Assembly (NCBI RefSeq): GCF_963676685.1 | Contig: NC_092346.1 | Span: forward strand, 26,859,133-26,923,132 | Direction: 5' to 3' | Source: Mytilus edulis | Taxonomy: Eukaryota > Mollusca > Bivalvia > Mytilida > Mytilidae | Length of the DNA stretch: 64,000 nt | Shown here: positions 10,738 through 22,250 of the stretch, in pieces | Numbering within the stretch: position 1 is the stretch's first letter | Layout of the letters: the number at the start of each line of letters is the position of its first letter | The notes under the pieces: model-generated | Databases searched by the model: none | What the model saw: the letters and a program-made list of their open reading frames with translations, nothing else | Told to the model about the DNA's origin: nothing | Translations under genes and position numbers: made by a program

Positions 10738-11055
10738 CGAGGGTACAAACATGTTTAACCCCACCGCATTCTTTATGTGCCCGTCCAAAGTCAGGATCCT
10801 GTAGTACAGTGGTTGTCGTTGGTTCATGTCTGTCATACTTGTTTTTCATAAATTGTTTTGTTTTAAATTAGGCCGTTAGTTATCCCAATTGGATTGTTTC
10901 ATATTTTTAATGTCAGGGCCTTATAAAGCCAACTATACAGTATTGGGTTTTCTCATTGTTTAAGGCTGTACGGTTGCCTACATTGCTTACATCCACTTCA
11001 TTTGAACTTGTGTGGATAGTTGTCTCAATCTTACCACATCTCCTTATTTTTATGT
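10738..11055 (-). repeat. Dispersed repeat R3 (relative of R2)
   Basis: On the + strand this carries ACATGTTTAACCCCACCGCA, then AGGCCGTTAGT, GGCTGTACGGTTGCC and finally GATAGTTGTCTCAATCTTAC with ACCACATCTCC. The reverse complement of this end is the R2 head, so R2 and R3 belong to one family with different bodies. Related copies are at 29222-29460, 30455-30650 and 36776-37075. Confidence 0.8.
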
Positions 11056-12812
11056 TACATACATGACGTAACAGAAATATGGAAGTATCAGGCTTTTTCA
11101 GAGTTCGACGTAGACAATTACAAACAATAATTGATTACCAGGCATGGTCATTTCTTGGACTCACACTTGGAATTATTTACTTTTTTGCTCAGAATAAATT
11201 TTTGAAGAATAACTATTTTCTGGGAAACAGTGGACACTTAGAGATGCATCTTTAAAACTCTTTGTTTTTTTAAATAAATTCACACCGACCATCATGATGA
11301 ACTGGAATGGGGTTTTTTTAAACTCAATGTGAAAAACCACAAATGGTGAAAATTAAAATTGAATATAAAAACAAAAGATCAATTTGTTTGTACAAAATGT
11401 CAATCCTAAGTTGCTAAGTAGACGGTAAAATTTTTATATTAAAAGATATTTGTGCATTAATATACTCATAAAATAATATGTTCTTTGGAAATGCAATGAC
11501 GATGTTGTGATGAAAATTTTTGCCGATATCCTGGATGTTTGACCTAATTCCCAAAACTGGTATCGAAGTGTTTGCAAAATTGAGATAACCAATAATATTG
11601 AGCGATGGGTCATTTATTTTCCTTCTTTATATAGTCTTTGGTGGACTATTTTGTATAATCATAACCCTCATATAACTGGCATAATAAGTAAAATGCTTAC
11701 CTTGAAGCGTGTCAAAAAAAAATTTCTTAATAAAGGTTGAAAATATTATTGTGTTTGTGAGTGGAAAACTACTTAAAATTGTAGAAATATTCAAAAGTAG
11801 CTCTCGCGTTTTTGTTCTGCGGCTACGTTAACGGAACACCCATGAAGTAATCGATCTTCATGACTATGGCTTCAATATTCAATGGTATAAAATATCATGT
11901 TCTGCTTTGTCGTAAACTCAAAAGTTGGAATAGATGCACGAAGACTTAAGAACGTTCATGTGTGGTTTGGCAATTGTACATGCCCACGACACCGATGTCC
12001 AGATATTGTTCGGGAGATGTTTTGAGAAGTAACGATGCTACCGGACATGTAAAATTAAACTGTAACAGTATATTACAGAACACAAAACTGGCTATCTTTG
12101 CTGTAAATACAAGTTAAAAACCGGACATGGTTTACATTAAAGCTAAAAATCCAAATCCCACGGCATCAAATAATTCCAAAAAAAAAACATATGACCTTTA
12201 ACATTGGAAGGCTAAACTAGCATTGAGCCGTGTTCAGCTCTTAAATAGAAAATAAAGAGATGTGGAGTAAATGTACACTGGACAAAATCGCACACAATAT
12301 ATAGAAAAAATACAAATTATTAATGAACAGGGCTTTTATTCCTGTTCTTCATCTTGAAAGGGACTGGGGGGTGGGGGGGGGGGTCTTCAACGAGGAACTA
12401 GACCATTGATCCTCATTATACAATAGTAACATACTAATAACTCAGTATAATAAGTAAAAGATTTCGTTTAAATGTCTGACATTATGCTTGGGGCTTGATG
12501 AGCTAGAAACTAATGTTTTATTAATTCTTTGAAAATATCTCCACTTAAGCTGGTCAAAGCAAAACAAAAGTTTTTACCAGTTTGAAAATGATATCAACAA
12601 AAGAACCTGTGTGAGCATGCTTCAAAGACTCATTACTGCAACAGAAGTCATCTGAAGTCGATATTATGAACATCTACTTAATATGTCTAAATATATCTAA
12701 AAAGTTATATTATTCAATATAAAAAAGGTACATGTATTGCAAAATCATTCTCTTTTTTTTTTTTTTTTTTGTTTTATGAATAAATATAAATGATACCAAA
12801 ACAGTATTTGTT
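11056..12812. other. Non-coding stretch
   Basis: This holds a poly-G tract at 12364-12385 and a long T run near 12753. A 58-codon frame at 11079-11255 with one hydrophobic segment is noted among the rejected items. No other feature seen. Confidence 0.5.
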
Positions 12813-12964
12813 GTGGTATGGAAGTGTAATAATTAACATTTACTGTAACAGTGGTATGAAAGTGTAAAAATTAACATTTACTGTAACAGTGGTATGAAAG
12901 TGTAATAATTAACATTTACTGTAACATTGGTATGAAAGTGTTATAATTAACATTTACTGTAACA
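12813..12964. repeat. 38-bp minisatellite, four units
   Basis: Units of the form GTGGTATGAAAGTGTAAAAA plus TTAACATTTACTGTAACA repeat at 12813, 12851, 12889 and 12927, with one to four changes each. Confidence 0.9.
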
Positions 12965-13399
12965 ATGTTAATTCACACAAACTAAGAAATAAACAAATGA
13001 ATGATAAATGTTGAACATGTACAATGAAATATAGTTTTAGAAATCAATTTGGCCAGATTGTTTTATTTAACAATAGATTTTAAACTGATAACTGTATCTA
13101 CGTAATTACAATGAAAAGCTAACAAAATATACATAAACATACTTGATAATACGACAAATCGTAAACGCTTTTGAATTTATAACTCCGATCAGAAATCAGA
13201 AAGTTTTGTTTTTAAAATATTCGTTCTATATCTGTTCACTTATTTTTTTGTAGACTCTTTCATTAGAGATACGAAAAGAACAAATATAGTGCAATGTAGT
13301 GTATAATGCTATATTTTCTCATTTATAAAATAATTCAGATTTTGCTGTTTTGTGCATTTATTTTAGTGATTGTTTTTAATGTACATCATGTACCCAAGT
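12965..13399. other. Non-coding stretch
   Basis: Nothing recognised. Confidence 0.5.
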
Positions 13400-13620
13400 A
13401 TATAAGAAGTAAGATAATAAAAATACCGAACTGCAAGAGAATTTCAAAACGGAAAGTCCTTCGTAAAATGGAAAAATCACAATCTCAAACACATATTACG
13501 AATAGAAAAGAACTGTCATATTCCTGACTTGGTACAGACATTTCCTTATGTAGAGATAGTGGATAAAACCTGGTTTTATAGCTAGCTAAACCTCTCACTT
13601 GTATTACAGTCGAATTGAAT
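13400..13620 (+). repeat. Dispersed repeat R5, second copy
   Basis: Same motif order as 6462-6695, including ACTGTCATATTCCTGACTTG and AAACCTCTCACTTGTAT. Confidence 0.85.
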
Positions 13621-13994
13621 TCCATTTTTTTACAACAATGTGTGAGCAAATCAAACAAGGTTTTAAAATACATTATTGATTATTGAGTCATATGGTTCTA
13701 TTTAACAAAACAAATTTAAAAAATTAGTACACAAAAATATATGTATATAATAAATTGCAATATAATAGCTATACTTGTAACGTTTCATGGTAAGCGGTTT
13801 CGTAGATGGAAGATCGTGTGATTTTCTTTAGGAAACTTGTCATGGAATTGATGATTGTATGGAACTGCAAATATGATAATTATATCTGTCGATGTCGAAA
13901 ATTGAATTTTACCCACGCTAAAGTTTACATCAATAAAACATCAATTTTATTTTCAATGAAATACTAAGACAGGTCTTTGGTACAATATATATAT

Positions 13995-14600
13995 AAATAT
14001 GTGGTATGAGTGCCAATGAGACAACTCTCCATCGAAGTCACAATTTGTAAAAGAAAACCATTATAGGTCAAAGTACGGCCTTCCTGGTAATTTTTATAAC
14101 TAATTACACCACTGGGTCGATGCCACTGCTGGTGGACGTTTCGTCCCCGAGGGTATCACCAGCCCAGTAGTCAACACTTCGGTGTTGACATGAATATCAA
14201 TAATGTTGTCATTTTCATAAATTTCCTGTTAACAAAACTTTGAATTTTTCGAAAAACTAAGGATTTTCTTATCCTAGGCATAGATTACCTTAGCATTATT
14301 TGGCACAACTTATTGGAATTTTGGAACCTCAATGCTCTTCAACTTTGTACTTGTTTGGCTTTATAAATATTTTGATATGAACGTCACTGATGAGTCTTAT
14401 GTAGACGAAACGCGCGTCTGGCGTACTAAATTATAATCCTGGTACCTTTGATAACTACTTCAACACGGAGCTTTGGCTCACACCGAACAGCAAGCTATAA
14501 AGGGCATCATATGTGACAAGTGTAAAACCATTCAAACAGGAAAACCAACGGTCTAATCCATATAAAAACGAAAAACGAGAAACACTAATGGAAACACATC
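13995..14600 (+). repeat. R2 repeat split by an R1 insertion
   Basis: The R2 left part is 13995-14083, with GTGGTATGAGTGCCAATGAG and ending AAGTACGGCCTTC. The right part resumes at 14458 with CTTCAACACGGAGC and GCTCACACCGAACAGCAAGC. Undisturbed copies at 19219-19401 and 57657-57850 show that the two halves were contiguous. Confidence 0.9.
14084..14457 (-). mobile_element. Full-length R1 element inserted in R2, 4-bp target duplication
   Basis: The insertion is bounded by CTTC at 14080-14083 and 14458-14461, leaving an element of 374 bp. Its two ends share a short motif in the same orientation: CTGGTAATTTTTATAACTA at 14084 and CTGGTACCTTTGATAACTA at 14439. The GACGAAACG motif occurs near both ends in opposite orientation (inside 14135-14150 and at 14403-14412). 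No coding frame. This copy defines the unit that the truncated copies elsewhere come from. Confidence 0.8.
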
Positions 14601-14604
14601 AAAG

Positions 14605-14980
14605 AATAATACCATCAGCGTTTGATCGTAATATTTTACCAGTAATACCATCTGCTGTAACCATCGTGATTACATTGTTTTTATATGAAGCTATATAAAC
14701 ATAGACATTAATGTTTAATGCAAGTTTATATATATTACGTATGTTAGTGTGCATAAATGTCCATAGAAGTTCTCCAGACCTACGACAGTAACTTACTTTG
14801 TTCTCATAGCCGTCAGCGCAATAAATATTAAATGGTGTAATACATGTGCCCAAATCTTTCTTTTTTTAGGAGACTTATCTTTCAGATTGACTAAAGAACA
14901 CTTTTTCTCATTAATACTGCTGATGACCAAAATTTGACTCCATCATATGATACTCCATGACAGACATGAGAAAGAATCAA
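14605..14980 (-). pseudogene. TRIM-like gene fragment (propeller end)
   Basis: This matches 54040-54440 of TRIM gene B. A frame of 84 codons keeps YCADGYENKVSYCRRSGE and LLWTFMHTNIRNIY, the last propeller blades. Upstream of it the match continues in other frames through the region equivalent to LVNLKDMS. Neither the B-boxes nor the coiled coil is present, so it is a decayed partial copy. Confidence 0.8.
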
Positions 14981-14984
14981 GACA

Positions 14985-16015
14985 TTTAAGTTCAATCCAT
15001 AAGATCTTGCAATTGCATGCATCGATTAAATACAGCAGCACATGTCCAGTCAAAGTATTGGTGCTGTTACTATAGATTGAAATAAACAATTAATTTCCCC
15101 ATAGGCGAAAATGGTAGCCTTTTTCGAGATACAGACTTTAGAAAGTTGATTATTTTTTTACGAAACCTTGCTTAAATGAAAGTAAAGTTATTAGGACAGC
15201 ATTTTTGGTCCCAAAAATATAGGTTCGCGTTGCTTTTCTTAGCGTAATTTGGACTTATCTCCCATGCATATCAATTTTGCACTTAAAAAAATGTGTTTCA
15301 TTCTAGTGTTGAAAAGACATCTCAGTTCCGTAAGGGCTAAGGAAAATAATTTATTTTGACTTTTGTATAAAGCAGAGTGCACGAAGTCTCTAATAATAAA
15401 TTAAAACGGGCGCAATTATCGACAAATCCGGCTTGGTCATACTCCTAATTCTAAATACCATGTTATGCTCATAAAATGGCTGCGCCCATAAAATCTAAGG
15501 GTTATTGAAACCTTTAATCTTATGAAGAAAAATTTTGCACAAACGATTTTAATTTATTTCTTTAGATTTGTGCGATGATACTTTAAAAAACACAAGATGA
15601 AAATATGTATTTGATGGATATTGTATATAATTGTTGTCAGTGTTGTAGCTGTTTTTGGTTTTGGGTTTATATTTTTCTAAAATCTTTTATTACTTTGTGT
15701 ATTTAAGACGATTCTTGCAAATCTTGATCAATTCATTTTTTTTCCTTTTATCATGCTATACTTGGTTTTGGTAATAAAAATATCTTTTATTCATATTAAT
15801 CTTATTTATTTACTACCAAGAAACACATTGCAAATTATGAAAACAAAATATCATTTTTTTATGCCATGCCTGAGTAGGGATATTGTTTGGTCTGTTTGGG
15901 TTTACATTTGTTGAATCTTATTTTCCTTGCAGTTGGTATTTATGTTATTTAACTTTTTAATATTTAGTTTTGGACTAGGGTAGTTTAGCCTGATGTCGGT
16001 TTTTTCTTCATATTT
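14985..16015 (+). repeat. Duplicated block B, first copy
   Basis: Bases 15000-15070 and 15510-16015 match 20885-20950 and 20950-21475. The stretch 15072-15505 is absent from the second copy, but pieces of it recur at 36130-36660. This is the left partner of a tandem duplication that was later separated by the CTAGAGG repeat. Confidence 0.75.
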
Positions 16016-17487
16016 TAAAACTAGAGGCTCTAAAGAGCCTGTGTCGCTCACCTTGGTCTATGTGCATATCATAAACGAAGGACACAGATGGTTTCATGAA
16101 TAATAGTGTTTTGGTGATGGTATTGTGTTTGTAGATCTTACTTTACTGAACATCCTTGCTGCTTACAATTATCTCTATCTATAATGAACTTGACCCAGTA
16201 GTTACAGTGGAAAATGATTGTAAAAATTTACGAATATTCATAGAAAATTAATTTTGTTTACATACTGGTTCCCAGTTATGCTCTCTGTGTTCCATCTCAC
16301 AGAGACATAACTTTGGAATGTTACCAGTAAATATACATGTGCATATTGTTTACATTGAAATCTGTGGTAACCTTTCATTCGAGGTAGGGGTAGTTAAGAA
16401 AATTAGTGTTAGTTTAAACTTTGAGAAGTTCAGGGCATATAAACGTTGAAAATATGCCGCATAGCCCTATATTTTGACCTTTGAAAAAAATTGTGGTGCA
16501 TATGAACTTTCAATTCTAGGATAAGATTTTTTTTGAAAACTTCATAGTAAAAGTGGTACAGTTTTAGCCGTAAAAGTGGTACAGTTTTAGCCGTAAAAGG
16601 AGTTCCTATGGGAAATTGCATTGTCATTATTTACACAAATGCAACCTATAAAGGGCTTCAACTCCTTAGGGGGTCAATTGACCATTTTGGTCATGTTTAC
16701 TTATTTTAAGGTCTTACTTTGATGTACATTATTGCTGTTTACAGTTTATTTCTATCTATAATAATATTCAAGAACATAACCAAAGGCTGCAAAATTTTCT
16801 TAAAATTACCAATTCAGGGGCAGCAACCAAGACCTTGACCTAATGAACAATTTTATCTTGTCAGATTTGCTCTTAATTCTTTTGTTTCAGAGATATGAGC
16901 CAAAAACTGCATTTTACCCTATGTACTATTTTTAGTCATGTCGGCCATCTTGGTTCGCATGCAGGGTCATCGGACACAATTTTAAAACTAGATACTCTTA
17001 TGATGATTGAAGACATTTTGGTTAAATTTGTCTTAGTAATTTCAGAGGAGAAGATTTTTGTAAAAAGATTTACGAAAAATGGTTAAAAATTAGCTATACA
17101 GGGCAATAACTCCTTCAGGGGTCAACTGATCATTTTGATCATTTGACTTATTTGTAGATCGTACTTTGCTGAACATTATTGCTGTGTACAGTTTATCTCT
17201 ATCTATAATAATAATATTCAAGATAATAACCATAAACGGCAAAATTTCCTTAAAATTACCAATTCAGGGGCAGCAACCTAACAACGGGTTGTCCGATTCA
17301 TCTGAAAATTCCAGGGCAGATAGATCTTAACCTGATTTACAATTTTGCCGCATGTCAGATTTCCTTTAAATGCTTTGTTTTCAGAGATATAAGACAAAAT
17401 CTACATTTTACCCCTATGTTCTATTTTTAGCCATGGCAGCCATCTTGGTTGGTTGGCCGGGTCACCGGACACATTTTTTAAACTAGA
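16016..17487 (+). repeat. CTAGAGG-type repeat R6, left part
   Basis: The repeat starts CTAGAGGCTCTAAAGAGCCT. It contains two tandem versions of a unit with AATAACTCC, GGTCAACTGA, TTTATCTCTATCTATAATAA and AAAATTACCAATTCAGGGGC. A 23-bp unit (GTAAAAGTGGTACAGTTTTA plus GCC) is duplicated at 16547-16592. The repeat is cut at 17484-17487 by the LINE and resumes at 20332. A second copy is at 39130-40880. Confidence 0.85.
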
Positions 17488-20335
17488 AGAAGACGAAGAA
17501 TTTATTAAAGTGCAACCTGAATATACAAATAAATACATGTTTTAAAAAACAAAATAATCAGCCAGCTAAATAGGCTTATGATGCACTTTCTGATGATAAT
17601 AGTCTATTCTGAGTCATGAAAATGATTTTTTAAATCAAAATTTAAGTTTGTTTCTAACATGAAGATGTTATAAAATAGGTTTGGTAATTTATATATACAC
17701 TATGTAGATTGATTTTTCAGAATTGAACAGTCAATGATAAATTTTGCCACTGTTTTACTCTTATTACTATTGAGAAGTTCTTTTAGTTTATCAATTGTTG
17801 AAAGGTCCGGTAAGTCATTGTGATGTAAAGTGTGTAGCTCTCGAAGAAGTTCATTACGGATATCGCTATACAATTTACAGTTAATCATGCTCGTCTTCTA
17901 CTTCGCCACTGTCACACATTTTGCATATTCTTTGTTCAACGGGAATATTTCTGATACGCCCCTTTTCAAGTTCTAGGGGAAACGTTCCACATCGCATTCT
18001 TGACAAAGCTGATCTTTGGTTTCTGGAGAGACATTTTTTCAGATATTCTTCCGTCGAGAATTGTGATTTTATAAGTTTGTATGTTCTGAGTTTTGCATAT
18101 TTTGTACATTTATAATCCATGACAACTGATGACGGTCTTGTAAATAGTTTTTCATAGTGTCCAACACATGAGGGATTGAAAAACTGAAAGCATTTTCGGG
18201 TGTCACAATATAATTAAGTCCACATGATTCTATTATTGTTTTGGCGTTGTTGAACCAGGTATTCTTGTATCGTTTAGAAATCTCCTTGTCCCAAAGAAAA
18301 ACTGTGTGACACAAACGAGAGTCAGGTATTCTGATCAACATGTACATAAGCCGCATAACATTGCATTGTGTACTAAAAAAAACGGATACCATCCCATCTC
18401 TCCCGTTATAGCCGGTAGAGGAGTAGCCATACCAAGACCAAGAAAAGTCCGTATTGCACGATATTGGAGCCTCTCTAGAGAATCATACCGTTTACAGCCC
18501 CATACGCCGGATGCATATTCTATTATTGTAGAAACTGTAGAAAAAAACACTTTTGTATATGAAGGGTAGTCCATACCGTCCATTTCATAATATTTCGAAG
18601 TCAGTGAACCAAGTGACCTGCTCCCTACTGATACCAGTTCATCAACCGATTCTTTGAAATCCACGTGATTTGTTATAACTAAGCCGAGGTATCTATATTT
18701 TGGAACAATGTCAAGGACCATGTCATTAAAGTAGAATCTGAATTCACTCTCTGCTTTAGAAGCTTTTTGCACATGAATCACTTTAGTCTTGTCCGTATTG
18801 ACTTTTAGGTTCCATGTTTTACTCCATTCACTTAAGCGGTTAATCTGTGTCTGCAGTCCTTCGCAGCTATCCGATAAAAGAACTATATCGTCCGTATAGA
18901 GAAGACAACTCAGACACTCATTCCCAATATCAATCCCTAAGCCTTGACTATTAACTTCAGGAACTAAGTCATCAATAAAAAGTGTGAACAATGTGGGAGC
19001 GAGATTATCCTCTTGCCTTACACCAGCCTCTACTGCGAACCAGTCAGTAAGTTGATGGTTTAGTCGTACGGCTGCTTGCAATTTTGAGTATGTTGCTGTA
19101 ATTGCCCTGTACATATTAACACGTATTCCAATTGACAGTAACTTATGAAAAAGCATTGTGTGATCGACTGAATCAAAGGCTTTACTGAAGTCTATAAAGC
19201 ACAAATATGTATCTTTAGATATAGGAAGATGCCAATGAGACAACTCTTCATCCAAATAACAAGTAAACCATTATAGGTCAATGTACGGCCTTCAACACGG
19301 AGCCTTGGCTCACACCGAACAACAAGCTATAAAGGGCCCCCAAATTACTAGTGTAAAACCATTCAAACGGGTAATCCAACGGTCTAATCTATATAAAAAA
19401 ATCATTATTTTTGGTTTCTCAAAACTGTACATAGGCTATAAATGTGATCAAGACATGAGCACAATTTACGAAATCCATTTTGCTCTTCAGATAGAATATT
19501 GTTATCCTCTAGGTAAGTATGTAGTCGTGAATTTAATATGTTACTGTATAACTTTGCAATGGTAGAAATAAGACTTATGCAACGGTATCCAAGAGGGTCT
19601 AGAAAATCTTTACCTTTTTTTAGCAAGGGATGGATGATACTTTTAAACCAAAAATCTGGCACGGTACCGTACAGGAAACATGCATTAAACAATTCGTGAA
19701 GTACAACAGATAATTTATCATTTTTCAAAATTTCGTTTGGAATATTGTCGATTCCTACAGCTTTTTCATTTTTTACATGTCTCAGAGCAGTTTTGGTTTC
19801 GTTTAACGAAATCGGTTCATTCATATCTGATATGTGTTGAATGTTGTCAGCGCCTGTTTCTGCTGCCCAAAGTTCTTTTTCCCACTGCTCATTTAAAGTT
19901 GGTAGTTGTTTTATAAATTCGTCGTTAATTTCCTCGCTGTTTCCTGAAAAGAGTTTCGAGTATTCTTCCTTTCATCTCGACAATATGACGTTCGGATCAT
20001 TCGAATAGCTTCCATCCTCTAAAATAACACTATCTATCACAGTTTTAGTTCGTCCTGGACCGAGTTTTTTTATTTCCCGCCAAAATTCTTTAGGATTAGA
20101 AGTATTTAGTGTCTGTATACGGTTTTTACGTTCTGCGGTAAATATACGCTCTTCCTCACGCAAACGTTTATCAAATGTCTTTCTTGCAGTTTTGAAAGCG
20201 CATTTCAGATTTTCCTTTGTTGGTCTGTCCCCTTTGTATTTCAGAAATTGTTTTTCAGCATCACTAGCTACTTTGAATAATAATTTTAGTTCGTTATTCC
20301 AGTATGATTTGTTTCTATGCTTCATTCGCTTTAGA
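17488..20335 (-). mobile_element. Non-LTR retrotransposon (LINE), 5'-truncated and inactivated
   Basis: Read on the minus strand, the order is a linker after the missing endonuclease (20343-19972, with YWNNELKLLFK), then reverse transcriptase. The latter has AVGIDNIPNEILKN, GYRCISLIST and EEQNGFRK at 19824-19405, then FIDFSKAFDSVDH and the catalytic LLYTDDIVLLSD at 19230-18335. Next come thumb-like and C-terminal parts, and a zinc-knuckle-like CKMCDSGEVEDEH near 17900. Frame breaks lie near 18385 (A-run), 18120 and 17890, and repeat R2 interrupts it at 19219-19401. The endonuclease is absent. Four bases TAGA flank the insertion (17484-17487 and 20332-20335). It is jockey/CR1-like or I-like; the exact clade is not settled. 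Confidence 0.9.
19219..19401 (+). repeat. R2 repeat inserted in the LINE
   Basis: This runs from ATATAGGAAGATGCCAATGA to CTAATCTATATAAAAA. It splits the reverse transcriptase frame between the codons for VLRNQK and those for KDTYLCFIDF. It includes GCTCACACCGAACAACAAGC, the R2 hallmark. Confidence 0.85.
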
Positions 20336-20492
20336 TACCCCAATGATGATTGTGGCCAAGTTTGATTTAATTTGGCCCAGTAGTTTCAGAGGAGAAGATT
20401 TTTTGTAAAAGTTAACGACGACGGACGACGACAGACGCCGGACGCCAAGTGATAAGAAAAGATCACTTGGCCCTTTGGGCCAGGTGGGCTAA
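20336..20492 (+). repeat. CTAGAGG-type repeat R6, right part
   Basis: After the LINE the repeat resumes with TACCCCAATGATGATTG, runs through AGTTTCAGAGGAGAAGATTT and a GACGACGGACGACG tract, and ends GGCCAGGTGGGCTAAAAA. The same order occurs without interruption at 40727-40880. Confidence 0.85.
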
Positions 20493-21735
20493 AAATCAAA
20501 CTGTTTTACCAATGCAACTTTAAAAGATTAATTTAAAACTTTTGAAGATTATTTTATTTTTATACCAACACATTTAAAAAGAAATAGTTTATCAATTTCT
20601 AGAAGTAAACTTCCCCCTGTCAGACACAATTCTTAACACCTTTATTTAGCATGTATATCTATTGTCATATCAATTCATAATATCAAATAAAACTAGTACA
20701 GTTGACTTACTAAATCCATATAGTTGAATAGAGTAAAATTCATTTCTTGTGGAAATATTTTTTAAAACTGTTGTATCTACATGAAAGGAAATGATACATT
20801 TTTGTTGCCAATTTGTTTTTAATTTTACAGCTCTCACTGTGCAAGGGAACTTTTTTTAAACATTTAATGTGTCTTTGATGAGGCAATTGTGTGCATCGAT
20901 TAAATGCAAGAACGCATGTCCAGTCAAAGTGTTAGTTCTGTTACTTTAATCTTATGACAAAAATGTTTTGCACAAAATATTTTTATGTTTTTCTTTAGAA
21001 TTGTGCGATGATACTTAAAAGATACGTAAAAAGACAAGATGAAAATATGTATTTGATGGATATTATATATAATTGTTGTTAGTGTTGTCGTGACTACTAC
21101 GGTTTTTGGGTTTATTTTTTTTTTTTAAATCTTTTATTACTTTGTGTTTTAAGACGATTCTTGCAAATATTGATCGATCCAAAATATTGTTTTTCATTTA
21201 ATCATTCTATACTTTGTTTTGGTAATAAAAAATATCTTTTATTCAGATTTGTCTTATTTGCTTGCCACAAGGAACACATTACAAATTATGAAAATAAACT
21301 ATCTTTTGTTATGCCATAACTGAGGGGAATATGTTTTTGGTCTGTTTGGTTTTACATTTGTTGAAGAAAAAAAAATTCCTTGCAGTTCGGTATTTATGTT
21401 ATTTCACTTTTTAATATCAAGTTTTGGACTAGGGTAGGTTAGCCTGATGTCGTGATTTTTTTTTCTATATATTTAAAAACAAAAATCCAATTGTTTTACC
21501 CATGCAACTTTAAAACATTAATTGAAAATTTTCGCATATTTTTTAATTTTTTATACCAACACATTTAAGAAGAGAAAAATTATCAATTCTACAAGTAAAA
21601 ACGCCTCTGTCAGAAACAACTCTTTACAACTTTGTTTATCATGTTTATCTGTTATCATAGAAATTCTTAATATCAAATAAAATTAGTTCATTTGTCTAAC
21701 TAAGTCCATATAGTTGAATAAAGTAAGATTAAATT
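20475..21735 (+). repeat. Tandem block A-B-A
   Basis: Block A (20475-20760) and block A' (21476-21735) are about 270-bp diverged copies that share ATATCAAATAAAA and TCCATATAGTTGAATA. Between them is block B (20760-21475), matching 14985-16015. The order B, [R6], A, B, A' implies a tandem duplication of a unit of about 1 kb before R6 inserted at the B/A junction. Confidence 0.75.
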
Positions 21736-21757
21736 TTAGCTGAAAGTCGTTTTAACG

Positions 21758-22044
21758 TTAGGGAGCTACCATTTGATTTTTATGGGGGGGCTAGGATGAA
21801 AAATTTTGTCCTGCATTTTTTTTTTAGCTGTAAACTCTGTCCTGCCTTTTTATTTTTCACTCTGTTCGGTCCTGCCATTTTTTACCTAAATTGTCGTCCT
21901 GACTTCTTTTTTTTTTGCAAGTGTCTCATCCTGTCTTTTTTTTTTACTCAAAACACCTGTCCTGCCTATTTTTTTTAAATTTCATCCTAGCCCCCCCCCC
22001 CCCCCCTCCTCCCCCCCCCCCCCCCCCAAATGGTAGTTCCCTTA
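21758..22044. mobile_element. Small inverted-repeat element with internal GTCCTGCC repeats
   Basis: The left end TTAGGGAGCTACCATTTG and the right end CAAATGGTAGTTCCCTTAA are imperfect inverted repeats. A further inner pair, GGGGGGGCTAGGATGAAA and TTTCATCCTAGCCCCCCC, follows. Between them TCCTGCC-type words separated by T-rich spacers recur about five times. A C tract of nearly 40 bases (21991-22027) lies inside the right end. It is non-coding; the open frame across it is low complexity. Confidence 0.75.
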
Positions 22045-22250
22045 ATCAAGCTCAAATTAAAAACTGTTTGCTAGCCCTTCTTTGTGATTAATGAAAGATA
22101 AATCTGGTTAATTTTCCCATCATTTTATCAAATAGGGAGATAATATAATTAGGTTTTTCATATAAAGTCTTTTCAAAATAGTTCAAATTCTTCATGTAGG
22201 TTCCAATCATAATTTCATAGTTAGTTATCAAATCTACAAATAACATATTT

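Noticed and set aside
11079-11255. 58-codon frame with a start, a basic N-terminus and one hydrophobic segment (SFLGLTLGIIYFFA)
   Set aside because: It resembles a small membrane protein, but T-rich DNA gives such frames by chance. There is no family match I know, no splice support and no neighbouring exon.
18306-18569. 87-codon plus frame
   Set aside because: Antisense shadow of the LINE reverse transcriptase.
21796-21978. 60-codon frame rich in F and C
   Set aside because: Low-complexity translation of the TCCTGCC/T-run element.
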